26,606 nucleotides of DNA, taken from positions 1 through 26,606 of the forward strand of contig UQNF01000021.1 of NCBI GenBank assembly GCA_900542285.1, given 5' to 3'. The position numbers and the translations under genes are program-made. The stretch comes from an uncultured Clostridium sp. (GTDB taxonomy: Bacteria; Bacillota; Clostridia; Christensenellales; CAG-138). The notes under the pieces were generated by a model. That model was given only the letters and a program-made list of their open reading frames with translations. It was not told where the DNA came from and did no database searches. The number at the start of each line of letters is the position of its first letter. The stretch's first letter is position 1. Below, piece by piece: positions 8,249 through 14,991 of the stretch.

Positions 8249-8310
8249 GCAGGAAATTGCGTCCTGCTTCGCTGTATTTCCCGGGAAATAAATGCCAAAC
8301 ATCCGGGAAA
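8249..8310 (+). other. Inverted repeats downstream of tgt, possible terminator
   Basis: GCAGGA (8249-8254) pairs with TCCTGC (8262-8267). TTTCCCGG (8277-8284) can pair with CCGGGAAA (8303-8310), or it can form the 12-base palindrome TTTCCCGGGAAA (8277-8288). No long T run follows, so termination is plausible but unproven. Confidence 0.4.
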
Positions 8311-8352
8311 GCAAATATAATTTTGCCGCCGGGACGAAAAAGCGGCCATTGG

Positions 8353-8361
8353 TGATATAAT
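8353..8361 (+). promoter_or_regulatory. Extended -10 promoter for the MATE gene
   Basis: TGATATAAT is a perfect -10 hexamer (8356-8361) with the TGN extension; no good -35 box stands 17 bases upstream. The start of transcription would be near 8368, which leaves room for the ribosome site CGGAG before the ATG at 8394 but not before the ATG at 8373. Confidence 0.65.
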
Positions 8362-8393
8362 GTAAACAAATTATGGACATGGACGGAGCGAAT

Positions 8394-9809
8394 ATGGAAG
8401 CGACAGGCGCAGAGCTAAATACAAAGCAAAAAAAGATAAAAAGACGCGATGTTGATATGACGAGCGGCAATATCCTCTCGCATATCATCAGATTCTCAAT
8501 TCCGCTGCTTCTCGGCAATATCTTTCAGCAGCTATACAACACCGTTGACAGCTGGGTCGTGGGCAACTATGTGAGCGATGCGGCGTTTGCTGCGGTCGGC
8601 ACCGTCGGCCCGATAATCAACCTTTTGATAGGCCTGTTCCTCGGGCTCAGCACTGGGGCGAGCGTGGTAATCTCCCAATACTACGGCGCAAAGGATGAGG
8701 AGCACGTGCAAAAGACCGTACATACCGCAATCCTGATGACATTCGTCCTCGGCATAGTCTTCGCAATCGTTGGCGTGTCGATGACGCCGTGGATGCTTAA
8801 AATCATGAAGACCCCGGAAAACGTGCTGCCGGAGTCAACTGCTTACCTGACAATCTACTTTTCGGGAATAATCGGATTGATGCTCTATAACATCGGCTCG
8901 GGCATCATGCGTGCGGTCGGCGATTCAAAGCGTCCGTTCTATTTTCTCGTATGCTCTGCGCTGATAAATACCGTGCTGGATCTCGTGTTCGTGCTTGTGT
9001 TCAAAATGGGCGTCGAGGGCGTTGCGCTCGCAACGGTCATAGCACAACTCATTTCCGCCGCACTGGTAATGATAGTATTGGCGCGCGACAAGGGCTGCTG
9101 CAGGCTTCGGTTCAGCAAGCTGAAGCCGGATTGGAAATGCCTTGGGCAGATATTCAGCATTGGCGTGCCCGCTGCGCTCCAGATGGCAATCACATCGTTC
9201 AGCAATATCTTCGTGCAGTCCTATATCAACTACTTCGGCGACACATGCATGGGCGGCTGGACGGCATATTCCAAGATCGACCAATTCCTGCTGCTGCCGA
9301 TGCAGAGCATTTCGCTGGCGTCCACCACGTTCGTGGGTCAGAACCTCGGCATCAATCAGGTGGACAGGGCAAAGAAAGGCGTAAGGATATCGATGCTCGC
9401 CGCAATAGGCTGCACGGTTGTGCTGATGATACCCGTGCTGATATTCGCAGAACCACTTGTAAGCTTCTTCAACAACAATCCGGAAATAATAGAGTACGGC
9501 GCAAAGTTCCTGCGCTGGATATCGCCGTTCTATGTGTTCTGCTGTGTCAACCAGATATTGGCAGGCTCACTCAGGGGCGCGGGCGACAGCAAAGCTCCGA
9601 TGTTCATCATGCTTGGGAGCTTCGTCGTATTCCGTCAGATCTATCTGTACCTCATGACCCACTTTGTCGCAAACACCGAGATGGTGGTCGTAATGGGCTA
9701 TCCCGCCGGTTGGCTGCTGTGTTCTGCGCTGTGCTATGCGTACTTTGCAAGGAGCAAGTGGGAAAGGCACAGGCTGGTGAAAACCGAACATCAGGGCGGG
9801 GCAGAATAA
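8394..9809 (+). CDS. MATE family multidrug/cation efflux transporter
   Basis: This is an integral membrane antiporter of 471 residues from the chosen start, with about twelve hydrophobic helices in two homologous halves. The family N-terminal signature is clear (MTSGNILSHIIRFSIPLLLG, then QQLYNTVDSWVVGNYV), and the second half repeats it (IFSIGVPAALQMAITSFSNI). It would export organic cations or other small molecules in exchange for Na+ or H+; substrate is not predictable. In-frame ATGs at 8373 and 8379 are possible, but only 8394 has a well-spaced ribosome site (CGGAG, 8384-8388) behind the promoter. The gene stands alone; the hairpin beyond it points the other way. Confidence 0.9.
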   Translation: MEATGAELNTKQKKIKRRDVDMTSGNILSHIIRFSIPLLLGNIFQQLYNTVDSWVVGNYVSDAAFAAVGTVGPIINLLIGLFLGLSTGASVVISQYYGAKDEEHVQKTVHTAILMTFVLGIVFAIVGVSMTPWMLKIMKTPENVLPESTAYLTIYFSGIIGLMLYNIGSGIMRAVGDSKRPFYFLVCSALINTVLDLVFVLVFKMGVEGVALATVIAQLISAALVMIVLARDKGCCRLRFSKLKPDWKCLGQIFSIGVPAALQMAITSFSNIFVQSYINYFGDTCMGGWTAYSKIDQFLLLPMQSISLASTTFVGQNLGINQVDRAKKGVRISMLAAIGCTVVLMIPVLIFAEPLVSFFNNNPEIIEYGAKFLRWISPFYVFCCVNQILAGSLRGAGDSKAPMFIMLGSFVVFRQIYLYLMTHFVANTEMVVVMGYPAGWLLCSALCYAYFARSKWERHRLVKTEHQGGAE

Positions 9810-9834
9810 CCGCCTAAGCGCACGAGACTGAATA

Positions 9835-9875
9835 TAATAAAAACCGGGGCTGAAAAGTTTAACTTTTCAGCCCCG
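9835..9875 (-). terminator. Terminator of the minus-strand DUF2436-dockerin gene
   Basis: CGGGGCTGAAAAGTT (9845-9859) and AACTTTTCAGCCCCG (9861-9875) form a long perfect inverted repeat. Read on the minus strand it is followed by GGTTTTTATTATA, a good U tract; the plus-strand side has no U tract. The stem may also help stop MATE transcription. Confidence 0.85.
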
Positions 9876-9887
9876 AAAAGCGTTGTA

Positions 9888-10631
9888 TCAGAACTCGCTT
9901 ATGAGCCCAAGCGCACAACGCGCTATCATGAGTACATCGTCGCCGGTGACTCTGCCGTCGCGGTCGACATCGGCAAGTACTTCATTCTCAATCTGAAACA
10001 ATTCGAGCACATGGCGATGAACAAGCAGCGCATCGTTGATATCGACAACGCCGTTACCGTCGACATCGCCGAGAATGGGATCGGGATCTTCCATATCCTC
10101 AATGGTAAGCTCAGCATTGCCGTGGTTGCCGCCGGAAATGGTAAAGGTATAGTGCTTGTCAGCCTCAAATACATAGTCGTCATAGCGGCCGTTGATATTG
10201 CCTGCGTCGCCTATGACGAAGATAACGGAGCCGGAATCATCATAGGGACAGGGGTTGACGATAACCCAGTCATAGGTGCCTTCGGGAATGGTGACGGTGC
10301 AGCTCTCGCCGGTATAGACGATATCATCATCGGTCATCCAGTCGCCATCGGCGTTTTCGGGGATCTTGTATTCGAACCTCGCATACTTGTCCATGCAGCC
10401 GTAGTAGCCGCCGCCAAAGCGGTTGCCGCTTGTGGGGATGGTATCTCCATACTCATTGGCATCGGCATCAAGCAGCATCTGGAAGCCGGAGCCGTCATAG
10501 GTCGCACTGTCCGTAACCGTGAGGGTGATGGTTGCCATACCCTTTTCGCCGGCCGCGAGCGCAGGGGCGAATGAACATACGAGGGCGAGGGTCAGGGCGA
10601 TCGCCATCAAAAGGGAAATAATCTTTTTCAT
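9888..10631 (-). CDS. Secreted protein: DUF2436 (gingipain/hemagglutinin adhesin-like) domain plus type I dockerin
   Basis: This is an exported protein of 247 residues. A signal peptide spans about 1-27 (MKKIISLLMAIALTLALV, ending PALAAG). Residues about 45-180 resemble the adhesin domains of P. gingivalis RgpA, Kgp and HagA (DUF2436): GSGFQMLLDADANEYGDTIP, a FEYKIPENAD stretch, TIPEGTYDWVIVNP, NGRYDDYVFEADKHYTFTI. This match is from memory. A dockerin follows (about 188-245) with two calcium-loop segments, GDVDGNGVVDINDALL and ADVDRDGRVTGDDVLM. A dockerin should dock on a cohesin of a scaffold protein; none is in this window. The start has a strong GGGAGGAG site (10638-10645 on the complement), and the promoter is a perfect consensus. 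Confidence 0.85.
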   Translation of the reverse strand: MKKIISLLMAIALTLALVCSFAPALAAGEKGMATITLTVTDSATYDGSGFQMLLDADANEYGDTIPTSGNRFGGGYYGCMDKYARFEYKIPENADGDWMTDDDIVYTGESCTVTIPEGTYDWVIVNPCPYDDSGSVIFVIGDAGNINGRYDDYVFEADKHYTFTISGGNHGNAELTIEDMEDPDPILGDVDGNGVVDINDALLVHRHVLELFQIENEVLADVDRDGRVTGDDVLMIARCALGLISEF

Positions 10632-10667
10632 TTAATACTCCTCCCAAAAATGGATTTCCTTCTGTTA

Positions 10668-10696
10668 ATTATAATTCGAAAGCAGCGGTTTGTCAA
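10668..10696 (-). promoter_or_regulatory. Perfect consensus promoter for the DUF2436-dockerin gene
   Basis: On the minus strand, TTGACA (complement of 10691-10696), a 17-base spacer and TATAAT (complement of 10668-10673) match the vegetative sigma factor consensus at all twelve positions. The leader before the ATG at 10631 is about 30 bases. Confidence 0.9.
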
Positions 10697-10739
10697 CTTC
10701 ACCAACAAAAAGTATATTGATAATTGGAGAAAAAAGGGC

Positions 10740-10768
10740 TTGACAGAAGGCGGCAGCAGCGGTATAAT
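10740..10768 (+). promoter_or_regulatory. Perfect consensus promoter for tRNA-Leu
   Basis: TTGACA (10740-10745), 17 bases, TATAAT (10763-10768). It is back to back with the equally perfect minus-strand promoter; the two -35 boxes are 43 bases apart across an A-rich stretch that could act as an UP element. Confidence 0.9.
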
Positions 10769-10804
10769 AGCCCATGCAGTCAAGAACTGCAAGAATTGAA
10801 TAAT

Positions 10805-10887
10805 GCGGTTGTGGCGGAACAGGCAGACGCGTACGTTTGAGGGGCGTATGGGAGACCGTATGGGTTCAAGTCCCATCAACCGCACCA
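10805..10887 (+). tRNA. tRNA-Leu, anticodon GAG, CCA encoded
   Basis: The 83-base gene folds as a class II tRNA. The acceptor stem is GCGGTTG with CAACCGC, and the discriminator A is followed by encoded CCA (10885-10887). The anticodon stem TACGT/GCGTA holds the loop TTGAGGG, giving anticodon GAG for CUC/CUU leucine codons. The extra arm is long, as expected for Leu, and the T arm is ATGGG TTCAAGT CCCAT. The D region GGCGGAACAGGCAGACGC is typical of bacterial tRNA-Leu. A consensus promoter lies upstream and a hairpin follows. Confidence 0.95.
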
Positions 10888-10932
10888 GAAAAGAAATCGT
10901 CTTTGTCCATCGGGCAAAGGCGGTTTCTTTTC
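10888..10932 (+). terminator. Terminator of tRNA-Leu
   Basis: GAAAAGAAA (10888-10896) pairs with TTTCTTTTC (10924-10932), and an inner CTTTG/CAAAG stem continues the hairpin. The descending arm itself supplies the U-rich tract. It begins right after the CCA end. Confidence 0.75.
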
Positions 10933-10940
10933 AACGAAAT

Positions 10941-11015
10941 AAATCCGCTGCGGGATTTGTGAAATGCTCTCCGAGCGTGAAATACTGTTCGCAATGTGAA
11001 ATGCACTGCGGTGCA
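10941..11015 (+). repeat. Intergenic repeat of short hairpins separated by GTGAAAT
   Basis: GTGAAAT occurs three times, at 10959, 10977 and 10996 (spacing 18 and 19). The intervals fold as small stems: AAATCC/GGATTT (10941-10958), GCTC-TCC-GAGC (10966-10976), ACTG-TTCG-CAAT (10984-10995, one mismatch) and TGCAC-TGCG-GTGCA (11002-11015). Each stem differs in sequence while the linker is constant, as in a structured repeat family. I have a recollection of similar GTGAAAT elements in gut Clostridia, but cannot verify copy number here. Confidence 0.65.
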
Positions 11016-11200
11016 TAAGGGGACTCGCCCAAAACTTAATCCATTTTTTTCTGACTGCCTTTATCAATACCGCAAAGGAAAGAGATGACTATCGAAGCCT
11101 GCCTGCAACTAATCCGACTGCCGCAGGGGCTTTAGACAAAAAGCAGAATTCTGAGCTGCTCATACGAAAACTAAAATATATTTTCGGGGGGCGCGAACCA
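11016..11200. other. Intergenic stretch with no recognised feature
   Basis: Between the GTGAAAT repeat and the promoter at 11201 no convincing gene or RNA was found. A 16-codon frame from ATG 11085 behind AAAGGAAAG could be translated but lacks any other support. Confidence 0.5.
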
Positions 11201-11229
11201 TTGACCGACAAACAGCAATTTGATAGAAT
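11201..11229 (+). promoter_or_regulatory. Promoter for the second dockerin gene
   Basis: TTGACC (11201-11206), 17 bases, TAGAAT (11224-11229): five of six matches in each box. The leader to the ATG at 11300 is about 64 bases. Confidence 0.75.
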
Positions 11230-11299
11230 AAAGACAGCAGATTTGCAGCAGCATCGCTATGATTGGCGATAACTCGAAATAGAATTATAGGAGGAAAAC

Positions 11300-12286
11300 A
11301 TGAAGTCTTTATCAAGAATCAAAAGAATGCTCAGCGTGTTGATGAGCGTCATAATGATTGCGGCATTAAGCGTGTCGATCCATGCCGAAACACGGAACAA
11401 TCCGTTCGGGATACCCGATGACCAATACGAAAATATTGTGGCTTTTATGGAAACGGTTAACCCTGCAACTGGAGAGAAGAACGGTCAGCAGTATTGCCTA
11501 GGCTATGGGATGAGCCCCTATGATGAAAGTGAAGAGGTGCAGCTCGATGCTATACGCAGGTTTGTCGGCATTTCATATCCCGACTCACCGACATATCCCG
11601 AGCCAACTGTTTTTGACGTCTACTTTTACTACCCCGATTACAACGATCCAACCGGCACATGGGTTATTTTTGCGGACGACCTTTACGGCAGGCTCGATCT
11701 GTCGGGAACTGGTATCGGCAGCTTTGCGGACGCTCCGTCCGGCTTGACAGGCATTGACCTCAGCGACTGCGAAAACCTCGAAAGCTTTGATTACCGCACT
11801 GCCGATGCCTGCGATGAGATACTGCTCGCCAACTGTCCTGCCCTTGAAAGGATATGCTTGTACCGGACGAACACGCGCAATATTGTTGTCGAGCCTGCAG
11901 GCTTTGCTGCACCCGTTGTTATGGACGTGTTCGGCAATGGCGTCATTAATGCGCTCGAGTACTGCGGAGATATAGATGAGGGCGTATTCGATGTCGAGGC
12001 AAAAAGCAATACAGGGATCTTCGTCGGCTGGTTTGCGGACGGCGCATTGGTATCGACCGACGAACACTGCCGGGTATCGGGCTTTGACCGCTTGACTGCC
12101 TGCTTTGCCGGTGATACGGACGGAGACGGGGTCATTACGGTAGCGGATACGGTTGCGATCGCCCGTGCCGCACTCAACCTTGGTTCGTTCGATTTTGAGT
12201 TCAACATGGCCGATATAGACATGAGCGGAGATATCAGCATTGCGGATGCACTGAGCGTAATGCGCTTTTCGCTGTGGCTGAAATAA
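11300..12286 (+). CDS. Secreted dockerin protein with LRR-like and InlB-type repeat segments
   Basis: This is an exported protein of 328 residues with a signal peptide at about 1-29 (MLSVLMSVIMIAALSVSIHA). Residues 38-128 form an unrecognised domain rich in Tyr, Pro and Asp. Residues about 130-198 look leucine-rich-repeat-like (RLDLSGTGIGSF, GIDLSDCENLESF, EILLANCPALERICL), similar in style to BspA-type proteins. Residues about 228-269 (GIFVGWFADGALVSTDE to RLTACFA) fit a bacterial InlB B-type repeat. The end (271-327) is a dockerin with GDTDGDGVITVADTVAI and ADIDMSGDISIADALSV. Start ATG has AGGAGG (11289-11294) six bases upstream. It probably displays a binding module on a scaffold or the cell surface; the ligand is unknown. 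Confidence 0.85.
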   Translation: MKSLSRIKRMLSVLMSVIMIAALSVSIHAETRNNPFGIPDDQYENIVAFMETVNPATGEKNGQQYCLGYGMSPYDESEEVQLDAIRRFVGISYPDSPTYPEPTVFDVYFYYPDYNDPTGTWVIFADDLYGRLDLSGTGIGSFADAPSGLTGIDLSDCENLESFDYRTADACDEILLANCPALERICLYRTNTRNIVVEPAGFAAPVVMDVFGNGVINALEYCGDIDEGVFDVEAKSNTGIFVGWFADGALVSTDEHCRVSGFDRLTACFAGDTDGDGVITVADTVAIARAALNLGSFDFEFNMADIDMSGDISIADALSVMRFSLWLK

Positions 12287-12304
12287 GCAATTGATCCGAA
12301 TAAC

Positions 12305-12349
12305 AAAGGGCGCAGGATGGCAATCGTGCCACCCTACGCCCTTTCTTTA
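12305..12349 (+). terminator. Terminator of the second dockerin gene
   Basis: AAAGGGCG (12305-12312) pairs with CGCCCTTT (12337-12344) and an inner AGG-TGGCA/TGCCA-CCT stem extends it. CTTTAT follows. Confidence 0.8.
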
Positions 12350-12447
12350 TGAGCTTAGTCCGACAAACAAGCTCAGGCATAAGCCAAGGCGAGAAAATTT
12401 CTCCTTGATGCCGTATGCGAATTTCGGCTTGCAATCTACGCTTTCGG

Positions 12448-12476
12448 TTGCGATTTTTAGCCATTATGGGTATAAT
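12448..12476 (+). promoter_or_regulatory. Promoter for the GNAT-like gene
   Basis: TTGCGA (12448-12453), 17 bases, TATAAT (12471-12476). The leader is about 20 bases to the ATG at 12505. Upstream, 12345-12447 holds a GAGAAAATTTCTC near-palindrome (about 12391) and no gene. Confidence 0.75.
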
Positions 12477-12504
12477 GCCTCAAAATGCATGAAAGGCGGA
12501 CACC

Positions 12505-13311
12505 ATGACCAACAGCTTCAAAGAATCTGCTTACGTATCCGCACCCACGCTCCGCCGGGACACGCCGGAGCTTTTTTCCGTGGCGTCAGAGGGTGAGAAG
12601 GTCGGCAGCATTGGGGTCAGCATCAACCCTTATCATAACAGAAACCACTATCTGCGGCTTGACCTGTCGCGATACGAGACGGAATGGGCAAAGCCCCTGT
12701 TTGAGCGGCTGGCATATGAGCTAAAGCACCCCCTGCAGGTTATGGCATCGTCCGGGGATGCGCTGACGGCGGATTTCCTGCTTGCAGGCGGCTTTGAGCT
12801 TAAGCGCCGCTGCTTTGAAATGGAGGTATCCGAGAATGATATGGTGGGCGTTATCTGCAGGACAGCGCCGAAACGCGCGCAAAAGGGTTCTTCGGAATAT
12901 GACGGCTGCTGCAGGCTCCTATATTCGTACTACTGCGGAACGCACGAAGCGATCAATCCGCTGACGGCGGAGCCTGACGAATTCTGCGAGCTATTGCCGG
13001 AAACGGTATTGTATCAAAGCGATGAGGCAGGGTTCCTCCACTGCGCCTTTGTTGAGGAAAACGAGATCGCCTATGTCTGCACTGCCGATATTAGGGCCTT
13101 TGCTGCCTTTGCGGCTGCGGTCGCGGCGGAGCTGTTCAAAGAATACGAAACCATATGCTTTGAAGCCGATGACTGCGACGAGGCGGCGATGGCATTGAAG
13201 GCGTTGTTTGCTTCCGGGGAGCTGTCGGAAACGGACACCTATGTGCTGGACGATTATGCCGCCGGGGAGCTGTCGGAAACGGATGCCTATGTGCCGGACG
13301 AATATGCCTGA
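12505..13311 (+). CDS. GNAT-like acetyltransferase-fold protein with duplicated tail
   Basis: This 268-residue cytoplasmic protein carries no recognised signal peptide. Residues about 20-110 follow a GNAT-type order: VGSIGVSINPYHNRNHYLRL, a helix with AKPLFERLAYEL, then the ADFLLAGGFELKRRCFEMEV pattern that resembles the end of many GNAT domains. A second similar half may span 120-236. The acetyl-CoA binding loop (R/QxxGxG/A) is not obvious, so catalytic activity is uncertain. The last 31 residues are two copies of a GELSETD-TYV-like unit ending in YA. Start ATG has GGCGGA upstream and fits the promoter. Substrate unknown. Confidence 0.65.
   Translation: MTNSFKESAYVSAPTLRRDTPELFSVASEGEKVGSIGVSINPYHNRNHYLRLDLSRYETEWAKPLFERLAYELKHPLQVMASSGDALTADFLLAGGFELKRRCFEMEVSENDMVGVICRTAPKRAQKGSSEYDGCCRLLYSYYCGTHEAINPLTAEPDEFCELLPETVLYQSDEAGFLHCAFVEENEIAYVCTADIRAFAAFAAAVAAELFKEYETICFEADDCDEAAMALKALFASGELSETDTYVLDDYAAGELSETDAYVPDEYA
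13216..13308 (+). repeat. 48-bp in-frame tandem duplication at the 3' end of the GNAT-like gene
   Basis: Unit 1 is 13216-13263 (GELSETDTYVLDDYAA) and unit 2 is 13264-13308 (GELSETDAYVPDEYA), directly before the stop. The first 19 bases (GGGGAGCTGTCGGAAACGG) are identical in both, so the duplication is recent. Confidence 0.9.
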
Positions 13312-13384
13312 GCTTGCTCATTACGCTTCCGGAATGTTTGCTTGAGCTGATATTGATTCCATAAATATCCCAAATTAAAATCGG

Positions 13385-13429
13385 TAAAAAAACAGGAGCT
13401 GCAGCAAATGAAAGTATTGCTGCAGCTCC
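13385..13429 (-). terminator. Terminator of the minus-strand one-TM gene
   Basis: GGAGCTGCAGCAA (13395-13407) and TTGCTGCAGCTCC (13417-13429) form a perfect 13-bp stem with a 9-base loop. On the minus strand it is followed by TGTTTTTTTACC. It may also stop the converging plus-strand gene. Confidence 0.9.
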
Positions 13430-13455
13430 AATTCTCAAGCTCGGAGTACTAAAGC

Positions 13456-14010
13456 TTATCCAAACGGATGCAGATAGGAAGCGTATTTCTCGTCAAAAGC
13501 ATTCTTATCCATGCAATAGAAATCACGAAAGATACTAATAAACCTAAAATTATAGAATATTGCTATAAAAGCGGCAGCACCGCCTATCACGTTTCCGATA
13601 ATATATCCCACGTTTTCCCTACGAAAGTCTGTTGTTTCGATCCATCCTGCTTGTGTGTACCAAGCCAGACACACCTCATCAGGGATGCCTTTTATTGCAC
13701 CGTAGTCCACACCATTTCTGTTAAAGGAAATACATCCATCAGTAATACGGCCGATTAAGCACTTTGTGGGATAGTCATAGACCCTGACATCAATTAAGTG
13801 GCCGGGAGTTGTATCATAGGTTCCGATAATAGTCTTCTCATCATCGCCTGCATAAGAAATAAAGATAGTGCCATTCTCAAAGTTAACATAGAAAGATTTT
13901 TCACCAGGATCTTTTTCGAACAAGAATATTTTTTTACATAACTCGAGTCCATCTTCCGTTTTTTTGAGAATAATTTCTATATAACCTTTATCCTCAGAAT
14001 TGTTAACCAT
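13456..14010 (-). CDS. Hypothetical protein with one C-terminal membrane segment
   Basis: This protein of 184 residues was not recognised. Residues 1-130 are soluble and beta-rich in appearance (KSFYVNFENGTIFISYAG, then GHLIDVRVYDYPTKCLIGRI), with four Cys at 25, 84, 93 and 114. A Gly-rich hydrophobic stretch at about 136-158 (GYIIGNVIGGAAAFIAIF) is a likely TM helix, followed by a short basic and aromatic tail. There is no signal peptide. The ATG has a perfect GGAGGTT site. It lies downstream of the two-TM gene but is separated from it by a hairpin, so it may have its own promoter. Its base composition is more AT-rich than the opp and cit operons. Confidence 0.7.
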   Translation of the reverse strand: MVNNSEDKGYIEIILKKTEDGLELCKKIFLFEKDPGEKSFYVNFENGTIFISYAGDDEKTIIGTYDTTPGHLIDVRVYDYPTKCLIGRITDGCISFNRNGVDYGAIKGIPDEVCLAWYTQAGWIETTDFRRENVGYIIGNVIGGAAAFIAIFYNFRFISIFRDFYCMDKNAFDEKYASYLHPFG

Positions 14011-14080
14011 TAGATAACCTCCTTAATCCGTTTTGATTTTAGTTTCAAACATTTTGCTCATGAACACATATGCAAGATAA

Positions 14081-14132
14081 GAGGCCAAGCATGGCAACAA
14101 TATGAAAACATGTATGCAAGCAGCGTGGCCTC
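14081..14132 (-). terminator. Hairpin downstream of the two-TM gene
   Basis: GAGGCCA (14081-14087) pairs with TGGCCTC (14126-14132) around a long loop. On the minus strand TTATCTTG follows, so termination would be weak. Confidence 0.5.
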
Positions 14133-14145
14133 TTGATCAATTTGC

Positions 14146-14550
14146 CTATCGGTTCAGCTGGGAATTTTGCAGCTCCTTAAGTGCGTTCATAAGGCTGTGA
14201 TAAGTATTGCTGAAAGCGTTATACACTGCCTTTCTCTTATCTACTATTTTAAGTTCAAAGATACCGGAAAGCAAAAGTCCAATCACTCCAATGACGATTG
14301 CAATGACCCACTCCCCGGAAGCTAATCCCAAAATAACTGCTACAACTATGAAAAACAAAGCAATAATCAAAGCTGCTGTTTCCAACCTATGGGTTACTCT
14401 CCAATGTTTCTGATAACTATTCTCAACATTCTCTGCGTAAATAAGGGCACGTTTGACATCGCCATTTTTTATTGCATTTAACGCACTGCGAGCATCTGCA
14501 TTCCACCCATCAAGCTTCATATCACCAAAAAAACCAAACTCTTTACTCAT
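14146..14550 (-). CDS. Hypothetical two-TM protein with flanking amphipathic helices
   Basis: This 134-residue protein has two adjacent helices at about 58-77 (TAALIIALFFIVVAVILGLA) and 81-99 (WVIAIVIGVIGLLLSGIFEL) joined by a very short turn. It is preceded by a helical cytosolic region (ARSALNAIKNGDVKRALIYA) and followed by a helix to the end (KAVYNAFSNTYHSLMNALKE). This resembles the layout of SLATT-type two-TM proteins in conflict systems, but no nucleotide-sensing partner is present, so the link is speculative. GGAGG stands nine bases before the ATG. The 34-residue Cys-rich gene lies 65 bases upstream on the same strand, probably in one message. Confidence 0.65.
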   Translation of the reverse strand: MSKEFGFFGDMKLDGWNADARSALNAIKNGDVKRALIYAENVENSYQKHWRVTHRLETAALIIALFFIVVAVILGLASGEWVIAIVIGVIGLLLSGIFELKIVDKRKAVYNAFSNTYHSLMNALKELQNSQLNR

Positions 14551-14615
14551 TTAAAATATCCTCCATATAATTTTTAAGAAAAAATATGCTTGCCTTGCCG
14601 CATGCCGCGATCAGC

Positions 14616-14720
14616 TTAAGACTTTGATATGCAATCACATGCGTCGTCATTCGCATTAGCTTTTTTATCCAGAAGAACGCAATAGTCATGAAAATATTTG
14701 CAATCTCCGCATTTATCCAT
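14616..14720 (-). CDS. Cys-rich microprotein, 34 residues
   Basis: The short frame starts with ATG (complement of 14718-14720) behind the well-placed site AGAGGTGA. It begins MDKCGDCKYFHDYC and has five Cys at positions 4, 7, 14, 28 and 30. It is clearly related to the 35-residue product at 15302-15409: both share C-x-D-C-K near the start, YC, a DK/N-rich middle and a CD pair near the end. A zinc- or metal-binding knuckle is a fair inference; function is unknown. Confidence 0.7.
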   Translation of the reverse strand: MDKCGDCKYFHDYCVLLDKKANANDDACDCISKS

Positions 14721-14869
14721 TTACTTCACCTCTTCTCTGGTTTGGAATAATCCATTTTAGCCACAGCTTTATTGGTCAACCGTTATTAAGCACAGCAAGA
14801 AAATGTTAGCAAAATATGTCCTCCGATTGTATAAGCTGTTTGTTTATAACTTTTTTACATATGTATAGA

Positions 14870-14913
14870 TAAAAAGTGAGACGAAGTCCCCATCATAATT
14901 GAAGACTTCGTCT
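14870..14913 (-). terminator. Terminator of the DnaJ-zinc-finger-like gene
   Basis: AGACGAAGTC (14879-14888) and GACTTCGTCT (14904-14913) form a perfect 10-bp stem. On the minus strand it is followed by CACTTTTTATC. Confidence 0.85.
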
Positions 14914-14928
14914 TCAAGCAAAAGGTAT

Positions 14929-14972
14929 GTAGCAGTCTGCTACTTGTATTGTATAAGGTGGACCTTATACAA
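14929..14972. repeat. Two perfect inverted repeats downstream of the zinc-finger gene
   Basis: GTAGCAG-T-CTGCTAC (14929-14943) is a 7-1-7 dyad and TTGTATAAGGT-GG-ACCTTATACAA (14949-14972) is an 11-2-11 dyad. Neither has a U tract on either strand. Their two-base and one-base centres look more like protein binding sites than RNA hairpins, but no gene start is adjacent. Confidence 0.6.
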
Positions 14973-14991
14973 CAGTTCAAAATAACGGCAT

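Noticed and set aside
8951..9817. 288-codon plus-strand frame inside the MATE gene
   Set aside because: Overlaps a recognised transporter in another frame; composition is rich in Arg, His and Gly as in out-of-frame readings.
10959..11015. CRISPR-like array
   Set aside because: The constant heptamer is too short and the intervals are hairpins of 11-12 bases, not spacers.
14146..14550. SLATT-type anti-phage effector
   Set aside because: Only the two-helix layout agrees; no nucleotide cyclase, sensor or other partner is in the locus.
14949..14972. MerR-type promoter operator
   Set aside because: The dyad looks suitable, but no plus-strand gene starts for about 1 kb and no MerR gene is present.
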